From Burkholderiaceae bacterium (GTDB lineage: Bacteria > Pseudomonadota > Gammaproteobacteria > Burkholderiales > Burkholderiaceae_E): DNA of 64,000 bases. The stretch is taken from NCBI GenBank assembly GCA_016710525.1, contig JADJVQ010000018.1:62001-126000 (forward strand). Reading direction: 5' to 3'. A model generated the notes under the pieces. The model was not told where the DNA came from. It did not search any database and saw only the letters and a list, made by a program, of their open reading frames with translations. The position numbers and the translations under genes were made by a program. This document shows, piece by piece, positions 60,082 to 64,000 of this stretch. The number at the start of each line of letters is the position of its first letter. Within the stretch, counting starts at the first letter, position 1.

Positions 60082-60759
60082 TCAGCTGGCCGAGCGCTCG
60101 CCCGCGGCACGGTAGGTTGCCACCAGCACGTCGCGCCAGGCCGGCCGGGTGGCGTCGACCGGCGACACCGGCGTCACGCCATGCAGTGCCCGATGGTCGT
60201 CGACCAGAGCCATGTCGCCTGGCTCGGTCAGGGTGAAGCTGTCGATGCGCGCGCCCGCGGTATCGAAGATTTCGGTCGTGCCGCGGGCCACATTGCTGCG
60301 CCTCACCATCATCACCAGCACGAAGTCGACCCCGTCGCGGTGCTTGCCCTCGGGCGTGGGCTGGCCGAGCGCGCCGGCACGAGCCTCGATGCGAAACTGA
60401 TGGACCTCGATGTGCGCGGCCCGTCCGGGATGCAACGCCTGGAAGATGGCCAGGCCGGCCGACAGCGATGCCTGCATGGCCGGGCCCGCCAGCACCGCAT
60501 CTTCGACCGGCGCGAAATGCCGGGCGATGCCGCCGTTCAACCGGTTGTAGTCCAGGCTCTGGTAATGCGGCTGATGCGGCTGAGTCTGCAGGTCGGCGCT
60601 GTGGGCGATCGCTGCCAGCGTGGCATAGCGGCGGCGCCGGTAGCGTCCGCCGTCGCCCATGTAGGTGTCGAGTTCGAGCCGATCCCAGCTCTGGGCGAAT
60701 GCCGGCCAGTCGGCCGATGCCGAGTCGCCCAGAAGCGGGCAGGTCAGCGTCGCGGGCAC
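60082..60759 (-). CDS. 2OG-Fe(II) dioxygenase family protein (PF10014-like)
   Basis: At least 225 residues. WDRLELDTYMGDGGRYRRRRY near the start, iron ligands in KHRDGVDFVLV (His-x-Asp) and the distal His in LVDDHRALHGVTPV are those of the isoleucine-dioxygenase-like family, which hydroxylates free amino acids. The annotated start is GTG at 60759. The frame is open about 35 codons further upstream (LADELVSKAFLFV resembles the family N-terminus) but without an ATG, so the true start may be earlier. Follows DUF3501 on the same strand. Confidence 0.83.
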   Translation of the reverse strand: MPATLTCPLLGDSASADWPAFAQSWDRLELDTYMGDGGRYRRRRYATLAAIAHSADLQTQPHQPHYQSLDYNRLNGGIARHFAPVEDAVLAGPAMQASLSAGLAIFQALHPGRAAHIEVHQFRIEARAGALGQPTPEGKHRDGVDFVLVMMVRRSNVARGTTEIFDTAGARIDSFTLTEPGDMALVDDHRALHGVTPVSPVDATRPAWRDVLVATYRAAGERSAS

Positions 60760-60853
60760 GAACAGGAAGGCCTTGCTGACCAGCTCGTCGGCGAGCGCGG
60801 CCCGCCGGCACAGGTTGGCCGGGCCGCCACCGGCGCGATCCGGTCGGGCCGGC

Positions 60854-61441
60854 TCAGCTCAAGTCTCCCAGCAGCGCCAGCCGGGTCTCGTTGCCGACCG
60901 GCGAAACCTGCGCCTGGTAGTTGGGATGGTCGACCCCGACCGACAGCGACACGCCGTACTTCAGGGCCGCGGCCATTTCGTCGGTCAGCTCGAAGCGCAG
61001 AAAATGTACCGCCGACGTCTTGTCCGCGTTCTCCCGCTCCATGTCTTCGTCGGCCAGCGCGTACACCTTCGGCGAACCCTCGACCTGCACCCACACCCGA
61101 TCCTCGATGCCGATCAGCCGGCCGAGTTCGACACGCCGGATATCGGCATCCGGGTACTCGATCATCATCGTGGCCTTGAAGTTGCGGCCGTCGGGCACCA
61201 GCGGGTTGTACGACTCCAGCTCGTGGGTGATGCCGTCTTCCTCGAAGATCTTTTCGATGCGCAGCATCTCCTGGATCTGGTAGCGCACCGTCAGCTCGTC
61301 CTCGAACAGCAGCGTGATGTGCTCGCCCAGGCGCACTGCGCGGTGCTTCTTGTGGCCGATCACCTGCTTGCGGAAATCGGGCCGGGCCTTGGCGTAGGCC
61401 TCCAGGGTCATCAGCGAATCGCGGGTCACTTTAGCCATCAT
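60854..61441 (-). CDS. DUF3501 family protein
   Basis: 195 residues, function unknown. Family features: KVTRDSLMTLEAYAKARPDF, HITLLFEDELTVRYQIQEMLR and SAVHFLRFELTDEM. It occurs widely in proteobacteria next to rubrerythrin and an Fe-S reductase, as here. Starts (ATGATG) three bases after the Fe-S gene stops. Confidence 0.92.
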   Translation of the reverse strand: MMAKVTRDSLMTLEAYAKARPDFRKQVIGHKKHRAVRLGEHITLLFEDELTVRYQIQEMLRIEKIFEEDGITHELESYNPLVPDGRNFKATMMIEYPDADIRRVELGRLIGIEDRVWVQVEGSPKVYALADEDMERENADKTSAVHFLRFELTDEMAAALKYGVSLSVGVDHPNYQAQVSPVGNETRLALLGDLS

Positions 61442-61444
61442 GAA

Positions 61445-62803
61445 TCACTCCTTCAAACCATAGGCGATGCGCAGCAGCGTGATCGGATGGGCCAGCTTGC
61501 CCTCTGTGGGCTTGCCCGCGATCTGCATGCCTTGCGTGATGTGGTGGCCGGCCAGCTGGCAGTCCGACGCGATCCAGTCGGGCTCGCCGCCCGGGTGCTC
61601 GGCCATCTGGCGGAACACCGGCCGGCCGATCTTCAGCGCGGTCTCGTGAAACTCCTTCTTCACGCCCCAGGTGCCGGCGTGGCCCGAGCAGCGCTCGATG
61701 GTGTTGACCTGCGTATCGGGCACCATCTGCAGGGTTTCGCGGGTCTTCTGGCCGACGTTCTGCACCCGCAGGTGGCAGGCGACGTGGTACGACACCTTGC
61801 CCAGCGGCTGGGCGAAATCGGTCTTGAGCAGCCCGTCCTTGTGGCGCGCGACGAAATACTCGAAGGGGTCGAACATCGCCGCCTTGACCGCCTGCACATC
61901 GGCATCGTCCGGGTACATCAGCGGCAGTTCCTGCTTGAACATCAGTCCGCAGGACGGAATCGGCGCGACGATCGCCCAGCCGTCGCGGGCCAGCTTCGCC
62001 AGCTTGGGGATGTTCTTGCGCTTGAGCGCGTCCACCGACTCCAGGTCGCCCAGTTCCAGCTTGGGCATGCCGCAGCAGGCTTCCTTCTCGACCAGCGAGT
62101 AGGGGATCTGGTTGTGGTCGAGCACCTTGAGCAGGTCGTGGCCGATGCCCGGCTCGTTGTAGTTCACGAAGCAGGTCGCGAATACCGCCACCTTGCCGGG
62201 CGTGCGCTGGCCATCGGTCGCCGCATGCGCGGGCGAGGCCGCGGCGTGGCTGCGAAACGGCTTCGTCGTGAAGTCCGGCAGCCAGGCGCTGTGGTGCACG
62301 CCCACCGATTTTTCGCCGAACTGGCGCAGCGTGGCGTTTTCCTTGGCCTTGTTCACCAGCTGCACGACCACCGGGATGGTCGCGAGCTTGCCGTTGCGGT
62401 CGGTCGAGGACAGCGCCGTATCGCGCAATTTCGTCGGCGTGCCCTGCTTGAACTGGATCGCCTTGGCGCGCAGCATCAGGTGCGGGAAGTCCAGGTTCCA
62501 GGGGTGCGGGGGCACGTAGGGGCACTTCGTCATGTAGCAGACGTCGCACAGGTAGCACTGATCGACGACCTTCCAGTAGTCCTTCTTGTCGACGCCGTCC
62601 ACTTCGAGCGATTCGCTGGCGTCCACCAGATCGAACAGGGTCGGGAACGCGTTGCACAGGCTCACGCAGCGGCGGCAGCCGTGGCAGATGTCGAAGACCC
62701 GCTCCATCTCGGCCAGGGCCTTCGATTCGTCGTAAAACTCGGGGTTCTTCCAGTCGAGCGGATGCCGGGTCGGCGCTTCGAGCGAACCTTCGCGTGCGGT
62801 CAT
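61445..62803 (-). CDS. (Fe-S)-binding protein, GlpC/heterodisulfide-reductase-like
   Basis: 452 residues. An N-terminal double [4Fe-4S] ferredoxin part has ICHGCRRCVSLC and CYLCDVCYMTKCP. Two CCG-type domains follow, around ACCGMPKLELGD and a second, variant copy near RCSGHAGTWG. Domain order resembles GlpC and HdrD subunits that pass electrons to quinone or disulfides. It stands between rubrerythrin and DUF3501 and could supply reducing power to rubrerythrin. Start at MTAREGSLEAP. Confidence 0.92.
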   Translation of the reverse strand: MTAREGSLEAPTRHPLDWKNPEFYDESKALAEMERVFDICHGCRRCVSLCNAFPTLFDLVDASESLEVDGVDKKDYWKVVDQCYLCDVCYMTKCPYVPPHPWNLDFPHLMLRAKAIQFKQGTPTKLRDTALSSTDRNGKLATIPVVVQLVNKAKENATLRQFGEKSVGVHHSAWLPDFTTKPFRSHAAASPAHAATDGQRTPGKVAVFATCFVNYNEPGIGHDLLKVLDHNQIPYSLVEKEACCGMPKLELGDLESVDALKRKNIPKLAKLARDGWAIVAPIPSCGLMFKQELPLMYPDDADVQAVKAAMFDPFEYFVARHKDGLLKTDFAQPLGKVSYHVACHLRVQNVGQKTRETLQMVPDTQVNTIERCSGHAGTWGVKKEFHETALKIGRPVFRQMAEHPGGEPDWIASDCQLAGHHITQGMQIAGKPTEGKLAHPITLLRIAYGLKE

Positions 62804-62911
62804 GGGTGTCTCGCGGGCAAATGAGGGGAGTGCTTGCGCGACTCCCCTCGGATCACACCGGCGCAGGCTGCCCAGGGCAGGCAATCCCGTGCCGGTGCTG
62901 GCGCAACCTGA

Positions 62912-63334
62912 TCAGGCGGCCAGGGCTTCGAGCGCCTTGGCGAACTTGTTGGCGTGCGAGCGCTCGGCCTTGGCCAGCGTCTCGAACCAGTCGGCGATTT
63001 CGTCGAAGCCTTCGTCGCGCGCGGACTTGGCCATGCCCGGGTACATGTCGGTGTACTCGTGCGTTTCGCCGGCGACCGCGGCCTTCAGGTTCAGCGCCGA
63101 GGCGCCGATCGGCAGGTCGGTGGCCGGATCGCCGACTTCGGCCAGGTAGTCGAGGTGGCCGTGCGCATGGCCGGTCTCGCCTTCGGCGGTCGAGCGGAAC
63201 AGCGCCGCCACTTCGGGATGGCCCTCGATGTCAGCCTTGTTTGCGAAGTACAGGTAGCGGCGGTTGGCCTGGCTTTCGCCGGCAAACGCAGCCTTCAGGT
63301 TGTCATGCGTCTTCGTGCCCTTCAAGGACGGCAT
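62912..63334 (-). CDS. rubrerythrin family protein
   Basis: 140-residue ferritin-like di-iron protein. Iron-ligand Glu/His motifs are in AFAGESQANRRYLYFA, STAEGETGHAHGHLDYL, AVAGETHEYTDMYPG and AKAERSHANKF. The C-terminal rubredoxin domain of classic rubrerythrins is absent, so it needs an external electron donor. Likely role: peroxide reduction. First of the operon with the Fe-S protein and DUF3501. GGAG site before MPSLKGTKTHD. Confidence 0.93.
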   Translation of the reverse strand: MPSLKGTKTHDNLKAAFAGESQANRRYLYFANKADIEGHPEVAALFRSTAEGETGHAHGHLDYLAEVGDPATDLPIGASALNLKAAVAGETHEYTDMYPGMAKSARDEGFDEIADWFETLAKAERSHANKFAKALEALAA

Positions 63335-63371
63335 TGCAGTCTCCAGTCTGAACTGAGGGTGGGGGGCTGTC

Positions 63372-64000
63372 CATGCGGGCGAACGGCCGCAGCAGCCGAT
63401 CGGCGCTCGCCTCGGGGACACCTGGGCCCGTGATCGCTGACGATCATGGCGACCCCCTCGGGCCTGCGCGCGACGCTCGATGCGGGCGGGTCGCGTCGGA
63501 GTGGGCGCGGCCATAACGCAGCGCGTTCTCGATCAGGTTGCCGAGCGCGCGATGCGAGGTCGGTCGGATCGCCGCGCCAGTGGCGCGCGCGGGCCGGCGT
63601 CGACGGCCAGCGCCAGGTCGCCGCGTCCAGTCGCCCCTGGGTAGGCGTGGTCGATGCCGGCCATCACCTCGACGACCACCGACTGGATGCGCCCGGGCTG
63701 CCGATCGCCGGCCGCCGTGCGGGCGTATTCCATGAACTTGCCGACGATCGCGTCGATCCGCGTGATGTCCTCGCTCATCGATTCCTTGTCGGCTTCGGCC
63801 ATCGGCGAGAGTTCGATCTCCATGCGCAGGCGCGTAAGCGGCGTGCGGATGTCGTGCGAGATGCCGGCCAGTGCGACCGCGCGATCGCTTTCGAGTTCCG
63901 TCAGGTCGCTCACCATGCGGTTGAAGCGCCGGTTCAGCGCGGCGATTTCGGTCGGGCCGCGTTCGGGCCAAGGCGGGCCGGACTCGCCACGGCTGACGCG
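63372..64000 (-). pseudogene. EnvZ-type sensor histidine kinase, 5' end outside window, several frame breaks and truncated 3' end
   Basis: Inner-membrane osmosensor-like kinase. The end of HAMP (EIAALNRRFNRMVSDL) and the H-box ALAGISHDIRTPLTRLRME are intact. Past LALAVDAGPRA the parts lie in different frames: RGDPTDL, HRALGNLIENALRYG (N box), VARRPEGVAMIVSDHGP and GVPEASADRLLRPFARMD. At least three base changes fall in about 230 bases, and the G2 box (GxGLGL) is absent because the sequence runs into the rubrerythrin leader. It could be decay, or errors like those elsewhere plus a true short end; the missing G2 box favours a broken gene. Confidence 0.7.

Overview
The window is a piece of a high-GC betaproteobacterial chromosome, almost certainly order Burkholderiales. 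The main evidence is the order gntR-sdhCDAB-sdhE-gltA with mdh, prpBC and acnA divergent from it, followed by sucA-sucB-lpd-zapE and a phaC-phaB-phaR locus. Gene density is high, spacing is tight and many neighbours overlap by ATGA. I saw no rRNA, tRNA, CRISPR array, insertion sequence or prophage.

Layout. 1-8032 (minus strand): mdh, a CitE-like lyase, prpB, a GNAT acetyltransferase, prpC, an MliC-like lipoprotein, a DUF3617 protein and acnA, which together handle C4 acids and propionate (methylcitrate cycle). 8228-14149 (plus): GntR regulator, succinate dehydrogenase, its flavinylation factor and citrate synthase, ending in a hairpin terminator. 14267-20205 (minus): a three-subunit 2-oxoacid oxidoreductase (korC-korA-korB) with a polyphosphate kinase 2 gene at the end. 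20706-27536 (plus): the classical 2-oxoglutarate dehydrogenase operon and zapE. The cell therefore has two routes for oxidising 2-oxoacids, encoded back to back. 27622-34669: housekeeping and small genes (PP2C phosphatase, YdcH-type peptide, DinG-type helicase, bamD, rluD, pgeF). 34879-38370: PHA granule synthesis. 38434-40222: rimO and a MAPEG protein. 40331-40819: an aberrant stretch without a single adenine. 40818-45630 (minus): a six-gene operon joining a periplasmic molybdenum hydroxylase (IorAB type) to soxXYZA, whose SoxY carrier ends in AACLE rather than GGCGG. 45880-54007: SDR, MFS transporter, serB, mfd, ispD, ispF and a small GNAT protein. 54042-60073: two small catabolic-looking groups (DMT transporter, LhgO-like oxidase and DapA-like aldolase; esterase, RidA-like protein, GST and a DSD1-like PLP enzyme). 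60082-64000 (minus): a 2OG-Fe dioxygenase, the DUF3501, Fe-S reductase and rubrerythrin operon, and a broken EnvZ-type histidine kinase.

A feature of the data rather than the biology: at least nine otherwise well-conserved genes (acnA, DUF3617, sdhC, bamD, soxA stop, soxY, iorB, iorA, lhgO) are each thrown out of frame by one base, nearly always in a short homopolymer. Essential genes are among them, so these are most likely sequencing or assembly errors. Where this applies I give the corrected span and protein.

Most interesting biology: the iorAB-soxXYZA operon with its non-canonical carrier arm and no soxB or soxCD in view, then the korCAB-ppk2 operon opposite sucAB-lpd.
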